A DNA stretch of 27,714 nucleotides from CAZUCE01 sp964619265 (lineage in GTDB: Bacteria > Planctomycetota > UBA1135 > GCA-002686595). The notes beneath the pieces were generated by a model that saw only the letters and a list, made by a program, of their open reading frames with translations, did not search any database and was not told where the DNA came from. This document shows, piece after piece, positions 1-7,244 of the stretch. The position numbers and the translations under genes were made by a program. The stretch is from positions 1-27,714 of the forward strand of contig CAZUCE010000051.1 of assembly GCA_964619265.1 (NCBI GenBank), written 5' to 3'. Every line of letters starts with the position of its first letter. Position 1 is the stretch's first letter.

Positions 1-38
1 GGGAGACCGGCCGTATCTACCTCCAGATCGACGACTGA
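1..38 (+). CDS. Possible C-terminal end of a plus-strand protein (partial)
   Basis: An open frame enters from the left edge and reads ETGRIYLQIDD followed by TGA at 36-38. Eleven residues are too few to name a family. The hydrophobic/acidic pattern looks protein-like, but chance is not excluded, and the minus strand of the same stretch is also open. If real, this gene would converge on the sigma-MORN gene and the IS3 remnant. Confidence 0.3.
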   Translation, partial: ETGRIYLQIDD

Positions 39-89
39 CCGACTCACCCGAATTTTCAGACGAACTGTTGCTCTATCGGAGTGACCCTC

Positions 90-327
90 GCCCAGTTCGG
101 TAGACACCAAGGTGGTGATGGAAGTGGACCGCTCGAGGTCCTTAAGGCGCTTGGCCTGGTCGACTTTCAGGCCGCCGGGCTCCTTTCTCCGGCGGTTGCC
201 GGTTTGCTTGGTGATTTCTGGCTGCTTCGAGACGTCCTGGACGTCTCTGCCTTGGCCGAGGAGTCCGCGGCCTCGCGCAGCTTGAGAATTGAGTTAGTTG
301 TTCGGGGGTAGGGGGCTTGCGTGCCAT
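90..327 (-). pseudogene. Degenerate IS3-family transposase OrfA fragment
   Basis: IS3-family OrfA proteins are short helix-turn-helix DNA-binding subunits of a transposase. Read on the minus strand, this stretch carries OrfA blocks in order, spread over three frames. MARKPPTPEQ starts at the ATG ending at 327, with AGGAG seven bases before it. ILKLREAAD follows at 263-289 and LLGQGRDVQDVSKQPEI at 213-263. Then comes a damaged version of the normal YYRWRKEYGG block, and finally GGLKVDQAKRLKDLE at 132-176, the most diagnostic OrfA signature. Beyond about 130 the leucine-zipper segment is no longer recognisable. Two frame changes and the lost core aromatic residues show that it is dead. No OrfB is visible inside the window. 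The first part overlaps the 3' end of the sigma-MORN gene. I am confident of the family but less so of the exact borders, because no clear terminal inverted repeat was found. Confidence 0.75.
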
Positions 328-1871
328 ATCGGGTCTCCTGGGTCTGGGGTCCCAACGAAGAGGGGGGATCCGGTTCTGGGGGGCACGTCGGCAAGAGTTA
401 GCTCTTCGTCGATCTCGCCGTCCTCCGTCCAAAACTCCCAGTCCTCTGCCCGGACGCCATGCTCGAAACTTCCGCGGCTGGCGAGTTTTCCGTTGGGGTG
501 GAATTGAACGCTGAGTCCGTGCTTCTTATCCCGGAACCAGGCTTGCTCCAGGAGTAGGGTGCCACCTTCGGCAACCCGCCGCCGGACGCCGTGTTTTTCG
601 CCATCGCGGTACTCGGTGGTCTGCTGCACGCCGTCCTCGAATTTTTTCACCAGACCCTCTTTGCGGTCATAGCGGAACGTCAACTCCTGGAAGAGGTTTC
701 CGTTCTCATCCCATCGGGTCCAATCTCCGTGTTTTTGACCAGCGAAGTAGGTCCCCTGGGACTTCCGCTCGCCGTTCGCGTGCCAGTGGGTCCACTCGCC
801 GTCTTCGTGACCATTCAGGATCATCCCCTCGGCTTTGGGGCTGCCGTCCTCGAAACGGCGAACGAGGTAGCCATCGGGCGGCAGGGGAACCTCTTTGACG
901 AACCGCTCCTCGAGGAGGTACGGCTGCTCCACTGAGTATTCGAATTCCCAACCCAAAATCACCGGTTCGTGGAATTGGGCCGGCGGCCGCCGTTCTTTGG
1001 AGAGCCTGGGATCCACCTGAGGCTCGTCCGTGCCAGCGGGTTGCAGCTTGGCTTCTGGAGCCGGACTGACCACCGCGCGCTCCGTCATCGGCGGCTGGAT
1101 AAGCTCCTTGGGACTCAGGTCTACTTCGGTGGGATCCGCAACCAAAAGGGGCTGCGCTGTCGCGACCTCGGCGCTTCGAAGCTCTGCATCCGGTTCGACC
1201 GGAGAACTCGTCAGAACAGCGGCCGTGATCGCGAGACCAGCCAGCGATGCACTGGCAACGAGGGTGGTTTGGGTCGTGCCCATGGTGACAACTCCGAGTT
1301 GGGTCGAGGGAGGACCGGCGACCGGGAAAGGGATCAGCCAACCAAGCCCAAAGAGCCCGGACAGCGGCGTGGGATTCAGGGCGGCTCGCAGTCGCTGAAG
1401 ACCGCGCGAGAGCCGTTTGCGGACCAAGGCTTCGTTCGCGCCGGTCTGCCGCGCGATTTCCCGGGTCGAAAGACCATCCAGGAACTTCAAGAGCACCGTG
1501 GTCCGGTAGGGCTCGGGCAACTCGTGTACGGCTTGGACGGCGCGCACCAGTTGGGAATTGCGCTCGACGATTTCGTGGGTGGACGGCAGCACCTCCGGGC
1601 GGGCGGCGAGCCGTTCGCGATCGAGCCGGCGAAGATGGCCGCGGCGCAGGTTGGTTGCCAGGTAGACCGTGGCTCGCGAAAGCCAGGCGCGAACCCGCGG
1701 GCCGGTTTGGGCTTCGCTGGCGCTGGCGATTCGGCCCCGATCCAGGGCCGCAACGCACACCTGCTGCACCAAATCATCGGCCTCAAGGGGCACCAAGCGC
1801 CGCGCCAGCGCCTGAACCCAGGCCAGGTTCTCGAGCAGCTCCGCCTCGGTGATGGTCCGTTGAACACTCAC
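294..1871 (-). CDS. ECF sigma factor fused to a membrane segment and MORN-type (YwqK-like) repeats
   Basis: This 525-residue protein begins as an ECF-type sigma-70 factor. Region 2 spans roughly residues 10-85 (DDLVQQVCVAAL, then an RxWL...NLRR helix). Region 4 spans about 113-165 and has a helix-turn-helix around LSTREIARQTGANEALVRKR. A hydrophobic stretch at about 196-222 looks like one transmembrane helix. A Pro/Glu-rich linker (223-300) follows, and residues 333-490 hold MORN/YwqK-like repeats built on G-x-x-DGEWTHWHANG-type units. The start is GTG, with no ATG nearby and no clear Shine-Dalgarno. The topology suggests a cytoplasmic sigma domain tethered to an outside repeat domain, so an envelope signal could control it, perhaps through proteolysis; that is inference. 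The last ten residues are encoded by DNA that also reads as IS3 OrfA, so the C-terminus may be acquired. It probably forms an operon with the membrane protein and peptidase upstream. Confidence 0.88.
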   Translation of the reverse strand: MSVQRTITEAELLENLAWVQALARRLVPLEADDLVQQVCVAALDRGRIASASEAQTGPRVRAWLSRATVYLATNLRRGHLRRLDRERLAARPEVLPSTHEIVERNSQLVRAVQAVHELPEPYRTTVLLKFLDGLSTREIARQTGANEALVRKRLSRGLQRLRAALNPTPLSGLFGLGWLIPFPVAGPPSTQLGVVTMGTTQTTLVASASLAGLAITAAVLTSSPVEPDAELRSAEVATAQPLLVADPTEVDLSPKELIQPPMTERAVVSPAPEAKLQPAGTDEPQVDPRLSKERRPPAQFHEPVILGWEFEYSVEQPYLLEERFVKEVPLPPDGYLVRRFEDGSPKAEGMILNGHEDGEWTHWHANGERKSQGTYFAGQKHGDWTRWDENGNLFQELTFRYDRKEGLVKKFEDGVQQTTEYRDGEKHGVRRRVAEGGTLLLEQAWFRDKKHGLSVQFHPNGKLASRGSFEHGVRAEDWEFWTEDGEIDEELTLADVPPRTGSPLFVGTPDPGDPIWHASPLPPNN

Positions 1872-1933
1872 ACAAGCAGAGTATCCAGGCCTTCGAATCC
1901 GTGACCGAAAGCCCGTCTTCCCCGGGCGGAGCC

Positions 1934-2968
1934 CTACATCGCCACGGAGAATTCGTCGTTCTCCGCGAGCGGGTACTGGGGTCCGCCTGGACCGCCGACG
2001 CGATCACCCCAGGGGTCGGTGGGCAGCGGGCGCACCAAACGGCGCGACACGATCAGTGCTGAGGCGTAGCGAGCTCCGTGTAGGATTTCGCGAACCACCA
2101 GCGCAGACGCTGCCACCAGCAACATGGGCAGGAAGCTCCACCAACCGGCGCCTCCGTCCATCCCGCTTTCGAGCGCACGGAACAAGAATGCGAGGCCGAG
2201 CAGCCCCGCGAACTCGAGCGCCACCAAGCAGATCAAGGGACGCAGCGTCGAGAACGGATGTCGAACCAGCATCCAAAACGTCGCGCTACCCGCAACCAAG
2301 GCCGAGTGACGGTTCTCGAGCACCATCCGCGCGCGCGTCAGCAGCGCCCAGGACAGAACCAGCGACAGTCCCACCAAGTGCAGCAGATCCGAGGCCCAGC
2401 CGAGGCGGGCCACGGTCAGCTCAGATGTCGAGTTCTCTGCCTTCCCGCCTTCCCAACCGGCCCAACCTTCGAGCACGAGTTCGCGCCAGATCGCCCCTTG
2501 GGTGACGACGCCGACCAAGTGGAACAAGACGATCACGACCAAGGCGAGCCGCAGAAAGCGCCAGAAATAGCGCGCGCCGCCCGCGAAGAACAGCCGGCCG
2601 TAGCCGCGGCCCGGGTCGAGCAGCAAACGCAACCAACCGCCGGCCGTGAAACAGCCAAACAGGAACGCAGCCAGCGCAAGGAAACCGCCCGTGGTCGCGA
2701 GCTGGGACCGAACAACCTCGATGCCACTGGCCTGGTCGTTCCAGAACAGCTCGCTGAGGTTGAAACGCTGGGAGCCCGGTTCGTAGCGATGCTCGAGGCT
2801 TGAGTCGACAAAGCGGTAAACCGGCGTGGCCGCAAACATGCCCATGGCAGCGATGCCGAGCGCCGTGGTCCCCCAAGCGGCGGGACGCTTGACGGCGGCG
2901 AGCAGTGCGGTCAGGAAGACCGCTCCATCTTTGGGGTCGAGAGGGCGTGCTGTTGAGTGAGTTGCCAT
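1934..2968 (-). CDS. Polytopic membrane protein of unknown function
   Basis: This 344-residue protein has about six hydrophobic segments, near residues 33-52, 93-112, 135-160, 190-212, 240-262 and 275-292. They are separated by Arg-rich cytoplasmic-looking loops. I recognise no catalytic motif or named family. The C-terminal 35 residues are hydrophilic and rich in Pro and Gly. The ATG lies three bases after the stop of the M1 peptidase gene, so the two are almost certainly co-transcribed and probably translationally coupled. The sigma-MORN gene follows 62 bases downstream. The grouping suggests a membrane partner of the secreted peptidase or of the sigma factor, but nothing in the sequence proves this. 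Confidence 0.8.
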   Translation of the reverse strand: MATHSTARPLDPKDGAVFLTALLAAVKRPAAWGTTALGIAAMGMFAATPVYRFVDSSLEHRYEPGSQRFNLSELFWNDQASGIEVVRSQLATTGGFLALAAFLFGCFTAGGWLRLLLDPGRGYGRLFFAGGARYFWRFLRLALVVIVLFHLVGVVTQGAIWRELVLEGWAGWEGGKAENSTSELTVARLGWASDLLHLVGLSLVLSWALLTRARMVLENRHSALVAGSATFWMLVRHPFSTLRPLICLVALEFAGLLGLAFLFRALESGMDGGAGWWSFLPMLLVAASALVVREILHGARYASALIVSRRLVRPLPTDPWGDRVGGPGGPQYPLAENDEFSVAM

Positions 2969-2971
2969 GGA

Positions 2972-5473
2972 TCAGCCTCCGATTCCCTTGTGCCAGTGGA
3001 GTCGCTGGCAAAGCTGCGTGAAAGCGCGCTCGGCCCAGCGAACCGGAGCGATGCGATCGGACGCCTCGTACCAGTCGTTGTTGCTGCGATCGGTGTCCAA
3101 GTAATAGCCGGCGTCCGGGTCGACCGAGGCTCTCACGAGTTTTTGGGCCTTCGAACGTTCGAGCCGCAGCCAGCGTTTCTCTTCTTGCTCGGCGCGGGTC
3201 CAAACGATGCGCTCGATCTCGCCGCCTTCCCACTCGAGTTCAATCTCGACCGGCAAGCGCAGGGCCCCGTTGCGCTGAACAACCACATCCTGCAACCAGG
3301 GCCGAGGAGCTTTCTCGCCGTCCCCGGAGGAGCTTTCTCCGTCCTCGTCGCTGGGAACGGAGTCCGCCGCGTAGCTCGCGAAGCGACCGTCGTCGCCCAT
3401 TCGGAAGCCCTTTGGATCGCCCCCGCGTCGCTGGTCCACACCGATCGTCCAATCGACGGTGCCGGTTCCGCGGAACAGTTCGTCAAAGAACGGCCCCAGG
3501 TCCAGGTCGACGCCATCGCTCTGTTGGAAAGAGGCAAAGAAGTCATCGGGGTAGGGATGCCGGAATCGCCAACCCTCGGCGTAGCCGCGCATTCCGCGCA
3601 GCAAGGCCAGTTGGCCGTCGACTTCCGAGTCGGCGGCTTCGAACAAGGCCGGCATCGAGCGCAAGACCGTCGCCGTGCGCGCGTAGGTGTTCGTACGATG
3701 AACGCCGACGTCGCGACAGCGCCAGCCCCAGGTATCGACCGGATCGACGTTGGGGGCGCGCAGGTAGCGCGAGCGGCTTTGGTCGCGCGGATCGATCCGG
3801 CGCGGCATCAGCGTCAGCAGTGGCTGTTCGCGCCACAAATCGAGGAAACCCGACGAGCGCATGGGCTGAATCGAAAAGCGCTTGTCAATCCCGAGCCAGC
3901 CGAGCGACGGCATTCGCAACTGTTCGAAGGTCACGGCGCGTCCGCTGGTGCCCGAGCCGAAGCGTGCCCACTGAACGCCATCGAACGGCACGCTGGCGTA
4001 ATCGGTGGTGCGGTGTTCCTCCCCGTAGACCAGGTATTGCACCTCGGCGTCCGCCCAGGAATTGAATCCCTCGTCCAACCAGGCGGCTTCGAATTCGTTG
4101 CTGGCCAGAACACCCTGAAACCACTGGTGGCCCGCTTCGTGGATCGTCACGCCCTCGGGGGTCGCCATCGACTCGCGGGTGAACAGGCGCGTGCCGGCTG
4201 TGAACAGTGTCTGGTATTCCATGCCGCCTGCGGCGCGCCCGCCCCAGGGCGGATCGACCACCGTCAACCGCTTGTACGGGTACTCGCCGAACCAAAGCCC
4301 GTAAAAGAACAGCGCGGCAGAAGTTGCACGGAAGTGTCGATCCGCCTGAACCACGCGCTCGGGCTGGGTCAGTACATCCACCGTCACCTCGCGCAGCGCC
4401 GGCTGGAATTCGTCCCCATAGGCCGCGCGAGCTAGCGCCACTTGCTCCGGGTAGGCGTCCGCCCATTCCTCAAAGCGGAAGGTGCGACTCTCGATCACGA
4501 ACTCAGGGTCCGCGGTGAAGGTGAAGTCGTGCACCAGGGGCATGTGGCCCAGAGCATCGGTCTGTCGCCGGTCCTCTTCGGCGGGAGCACGGAACAGCAC
4601 CTCCACGCGATCTCCGCTCGCGTTCTGGAGGGTCCGCTCGCCGCTGCCGAAGACCCGGTCTGAAAACTCGGCCGGCAGATCGAGCATCACGTCGTAGGTG
4701 CCAAAGTCTGCGTAGAACTCGGTGCGCGAGGAGAACGGATGGCAATTCCAGCCGCGTCCGTGTTCGTAGACACCGAGCTTCGGGAACCAGTGGGCCACCA
4801 ACAGGAAGTTGTCCTTCGAACCGGTCCGCCGGCGAACGCGCGGTACCACCGAACGCCAATCGACCTCGACGTCGAGGGACTCACCGGAAGCCAGCGGCGC
4901 AGCGAGCGGCACGCGGAAAACCGACCGATCCGCAGAGGTCTCCAGCCCGGGAGCTCGCCACTCGAGCGCTCCGGTTAGATCTTCGCCGCCAGCGATCCGC
5001 ACTCCTTCGATTTCGGTGAAGCCCCACTCGTCGGTGAGCAGGGTTCCGCGCAGCCGGCCGCGCGTGTCGGCCAGGAAGTCCGACTGGTCGTTCGCGAAGG
5101 CGTTCCAGTAGACGTGGAAAAAAAGTTCCTCCAGCGCATCCGGGCCGCGGTTCTCGAGGGTCAGCGTGAGCGAGCCATCGAGGGTGTAGTGCGGGCGCGG
5201 CGGAGCGACCAGGCTGTCTCCCGGTTCAGCTCCGTCCTCGAGCACTTCCCCTTCGGATCCGGCGGGCCGTTCCTCCAGGCGAGCCTGGATGCTGTAGCTG
5301 GCCAGATTGGTCCCGCCGGCCCCTTCGACCCCGCGTAGGGGCTGTGGTTCCTGCCCCTGGGCCACGGGCTCTGGCGGACCCACCCCCGGAAGGAAGACAG
5401 CGGGAGCCGCCAGCGTGGCGGCCGGCAAGAAGAACGCCGCAAAGGGCACGAGGAGGAGCTTCGGTGTACGCAT
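2972..5473 (-). CDS. Secreted M1-family zinc metallopeptidase
   Basis: This 833-residue exported protein resembles M1 (gluzincin) aminopeptidases, which remove N-terminal residues from peptides. An N-terminal signal peptide is visible (MRTPK, then a hydrophobic run to about residue 23 ending in LAAPA). The zinc site is complete: HEAGH at 445-449, then exactly 18 residues to Glu468 in WLDEGF. The substrate-binding loop GGMEY, equivalent to GAMEN in the family, lies at 416-420. The N-terminal 80-330 region looks like the beta-sandwich domain that precedes the catalytic domain. The acidic Ser/Glu-rich stretch near residues 700-725 is probably a flexible loop. It is the first gene of a probable operon with the membrane protein and the sigma-MORN gene. 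Its likely location is periplasmic or extracytoplasmic, and the natural substrate is unknown. Confidence 0.92.
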   Translation of the reverse strand: MRTPKLLLVPFAAFFLPAATLAAPAVFLPGVGPPEPVAQGQEPQPLRGVEGAGGTNLASYSIQARLEERPAGSEGEVLEDGAEPGDSLVAPPRPHYTLDGSLTLTLENRGPDALEELFFHVYWNAFANDQSDFLADTRGRLRGTLLTDEWGFTEIEGVRIAGGEDLTGALEWRAPGLETSADRSVFRVPLAAPLASGESLDVEVDWRSVVPRVRRRTGSKDNFLLVAHWFPKLGVYEHGRGWNCHPFSSRTEFYADFGTYDVMLDLPAEFSDRVFGSGERTLQNASGDRVEVLFRAPAEEDRRQTDALGHMPLVHDFTFTADPEFVIESRTFRFEEWADAYPEQVALARAAYGDEFQPALREVTVDVLTQPERVVQADRHFRATSAALFFYGLWFGEYPYKRLTVVDPPWGGRAAGGMEYQTLFTAGTRLFTRESMATPEGVTIHEAGHQWFQGVLASNEFEAAWLDEGFNSWADAEVQYLVYGEEHRTTDYASVPFDGVQWARFGSGTSGRAVTFEQLRMPSLGWLGIDKRFSIQPMRSSGFLDLWREQPLLTLMPRRIDPRDQSRSRYLRAPNVDPVDTWGWRCRDVGVHRTNTYARTATVLRSMPALFEAADSEVDGQLALLRGMRGYAEGWRFRHPYPDDFFASFQQSDGVDLDLGPFFDELFRGTGTVDWTIGVDQRRGGDPKGFRMGDDGRFASYAADSVPSDEDGESSSGDGEKAPRPWLQDVVVQRNGALRLPVEIELEWEGGEIERIVWTRAEQEEKRWLRLERSKAQKLVRASVDPDAGYYLDTDRSNNDWYEASDRIAPVRWAERAFTQLCQRLHWHKGIGG

Positions 5474-5578
5474 ACGGAGCTCGGCCTGCTGCGCCCGGCT
5501 AAAAACGAAGGGATCACCCTGATTCCCCCTGGATTCCGGCGCCGGGGACCGGCCGCGGAATTCTAGAGGACAAAGCCC

Positions 5579-5605
5579 TCAAGCGGACTTTCGGGCTGTC
5601 GATAA
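5579..5605 (+). promoter_or_regulatory. Candidate sigma-28 (FliA) promoter of the FlgM-like gene
   Basis: The -35-like box TCAAGCGG (5579-5586) is followed, after 11 bases, by the -10-like box GTCGATAA (5598-5605). The sigma-28 -10 consensus is GCCGATAA, so seven of eight bases match. TCAAG is a known form of the FliA -35 box in some bacteria. It lies 53 bases upstream of the ATG of the FlgM-like gene, the expected distance. A similar pair precedes fliD in this window. Confidence 0.65.
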
Positions 5606-5658
5606 AGGACGTAGGCGGGAATTCCCTTCGGAACCTGCCGGCAACCACCCAAACCATC

Positions 5659-6750
5659 ATGGACGTCCAACGCAACACTCCCGGCGGCTCTAGCAACCTT
5701 CGCCCGATCGACCCGACCCAGGGCCCGACGCGCTCTGGCGGCGAGCGAGGCCGATCCGAACAGGCCGGCGGCGAGAGCCAAGACCGCGCCACGACGTCTG
5801 TGGACCGCCAGGCCAGGCTTCAGGCGCTGCGCCAGCGCAACGCGCGCCGAGCCCAGCAGGACAGCTCCGGCACCCAGTCCCAGAGCAGCGACAGCCGGGA
5901 CGTCCAGGAATCCGGCACCCAGGAGGAGCAGGGCCTGACCCGCTCCCAAAGGGCCCGGATCACCGCGATCCGCACGCGCCGAGCGCGCCTGGCGAACGCC
6001 GAGAACGCCCAAAACACCGAGCAGACACCGGCCAGCCCCGCCGGCGACCAGGTCGATCTCTCCGGCGGTGGCCTGACCGTCGATCAGGCCCGCAACCGCA
6101 TCGCGCGGCTCCAGAACTTCATCGCCAACCAGCTCGGCCAAAGCCCCGAGGCCACCGAGTCAGCCGACGAGACTGCCCCTCCGCCGGCGCCCGAGCCGCC
6201 GGCTGAAACCCCGGTCGAGCTGCCTCCCGCACAAGAGGAGGGCTTCACCATCGAACAAATGCTCCTGCGCATCGCTCGCTTGATCAACGCTTTCGAGAAC
6301 GGATTCGTGCCCGGCCAGCAGTCCACCGGCGACACGCCTGCGCCGCCCCCCCCGGCGCCGAGCCCGGAGGCAACCCCGAACCCCGGTACAGCCGAGCGCG
6401 CGTCCGGCACCCCGGTCGTCGCCTCGCCGATCCTCCAGGCTCCGGTCAACGTCACGCTCCCGGGCTTCCAGCCCACGACTGACCTGGAAGCCAACCCCGC
6501 GGCCGAGACCTTCTCGCGAGCCGGTGATTCCCTGAGCGTTTCGAGCGACAGCTTGGTCCTCTCGGCCGGAGCCGCTGCGCTCACCAATGCCGCCGAGCAA
6601 CTCCAAAGCCAAACCCGCGCCGCCGCGTCGCCCGAGCGATTGGACGAACTCCGCGCGGCTTTCGAGGCGGGCACGCTCAACACCGCCGAGCTGGTCGAGC
6701 GCGCCGCGGACTCGCTGCTCTCACCCGAAGTCGAGCGCGCCCGCAACTAA
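5659..6750 (+). CDS. Long FlgM-like protein, putative anti-sigma-28 factor
   Basis: The C-terminal part (about 297-355) follows the FlgM pattern closely: DSLVLS, then AxxL...A..L helices, then ERLDELRAAFEAGTL and a final ELVERAADSLLS helix. FlgM binds sigma-28 (FliA) and blocks it until it is exported through the finished hook. Usual FlgM is about 100 residues, but this protein has 363. The first 290 residues are low-complexity, rich in Gln, Ser, Pro, Ala and Arg, with two Pro-rich linkers (173-192, 227-242). They also hold several short amphipathic helices with a shared R-I/L-x-x-L/I-R look (about 48-66, 97-115, 138-160, 196-216), as if the helix had multiplied. There is no signal peptide, as expected for a type III substrate. 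A sigma-28-type promoter lies upstream and a strong terminator follows, so it is a single-gene unit. No clear Shine-Dalgarno precedes the ATG. The FlgM role is well supported by pattern and promoter, but the extension is unexplained. Confidence 0.75.
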   Translation: MDVQRNTPGGSSNLRPIDPTQGPTRSGGERGRSEQAGGESQDRATTSVDRQARLQALRQRNARRAQQDSSGTQSQSSDSRDVQESGTQEEQGLTRSQRARITAIRTRRARLANAENAQNTEQTPASPAGDQVDLSGGGLTVDQARNRIARLQNFIANQLGQSPEATESADETAPPPAPEPPAETPVELPPAQEEGFTIEQMLLRIARLINAFENGFVPGQQSTGDTPAPPPPAPSPEATPNPGTAERASGTPVVASPILQAPVNVTLPGFQPTTDLEANPAAETFSRAGDSLSVSSDSLVLSAGAAALTNAAEQLQSQTRAAASPERLDELRAAFEAGTLNTAELVERAADSLLSPEVERARN

Positions 6751-6774
6751 CCGAGCCCGCATCGAAACCAAGCA

Positions 6775-6815
6775 GCGCGCGCCGGTGGAGCCTTCCACCG
6801 GCGCGCGCTTTTCTT
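6775..6815 (+). terminator. Rho-independent terminator of the FlgM-like gene
   Basis: A perfect 15-bp GC-rich stem (6775-6789 with 6794-6808) and a 4-base loop GCCT are followed by TTTTCTTG. It lies 25 bases after the stop codon. Confidence 0.9.
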
Positions 6816-7244
6816 GTTTGAAGCGTCGCGGCGAAGGGGAGCCGCGACGAGCGGCCAGAAAGAGCGAAAACCCCGGTGGTCGACCGCACCCCCAACACCA
6901 CCGCGCTCCTGGGAGATGCGCGGACTTGGGACGTCCGTGAAGCCCAGCCGGGCTTGCTTTCCGTTTCGGCCAACCCCGGCAGCAACGGATTTATCTGGAT
7001 CGATCAGGTCGACCTGGAGAGCGGGGATGCACAGCAGCGAGTGGCCGACCACCGGATTCTTCGCGCAGCCTGAATTTGCTGAGTCCCCCGATCACTCCTC
7101 TTTCGGTGCCGCAGAGAGCAACTTCTCCCCGAACGCGCTCACCAAGTTGGACCTGACCCAGGCGAGTGCTCCGGCCATCCTGGAAGACGACCGCGGCGCC
7201 ATCTCGGGCGCCCGCGACATGGCCGTTCACCGAACAGGCGCCTC
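6816..7244. other. Long gap without a convincing gene; possible short or decayed plus-strand ORF
   Basis: Between the terminator and the sulfatase stop there are about 430 bases with no recognisable gene. A GTG-started frame at 6876-7073 encodes 65 residues (VVDRTPNTTALLGDARTWD...) with roughly three-quarters G/C at third positions, which is compatible with coding. It lacks a ribosome-binding site and resembles nothing I know. A second frame, 7060-7287, holds a stretch around 7150-7215 (KLDLTQASAPAILEDDR, then GAISGARD). This faintly recalls the C-terminal helix of flagellins, but not well enough to call. A frameshifted remnant spanning both frames is possible. An 8-bp hairpin at 7234-7255 (minus-strand CGCCTCCT/AGGAGGCG) overlaps the sulfatase stop codon but has no T-tract. 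Confidence 0.35.

Noticed and set aside
2972..5473. Long plus-strand frames opposite the peptidase gene (for example 2957-4435)
   Set aside because: They are antisense shadows typical of GC-rich genes; the minus strand carries the complete zinc peptidase signature.
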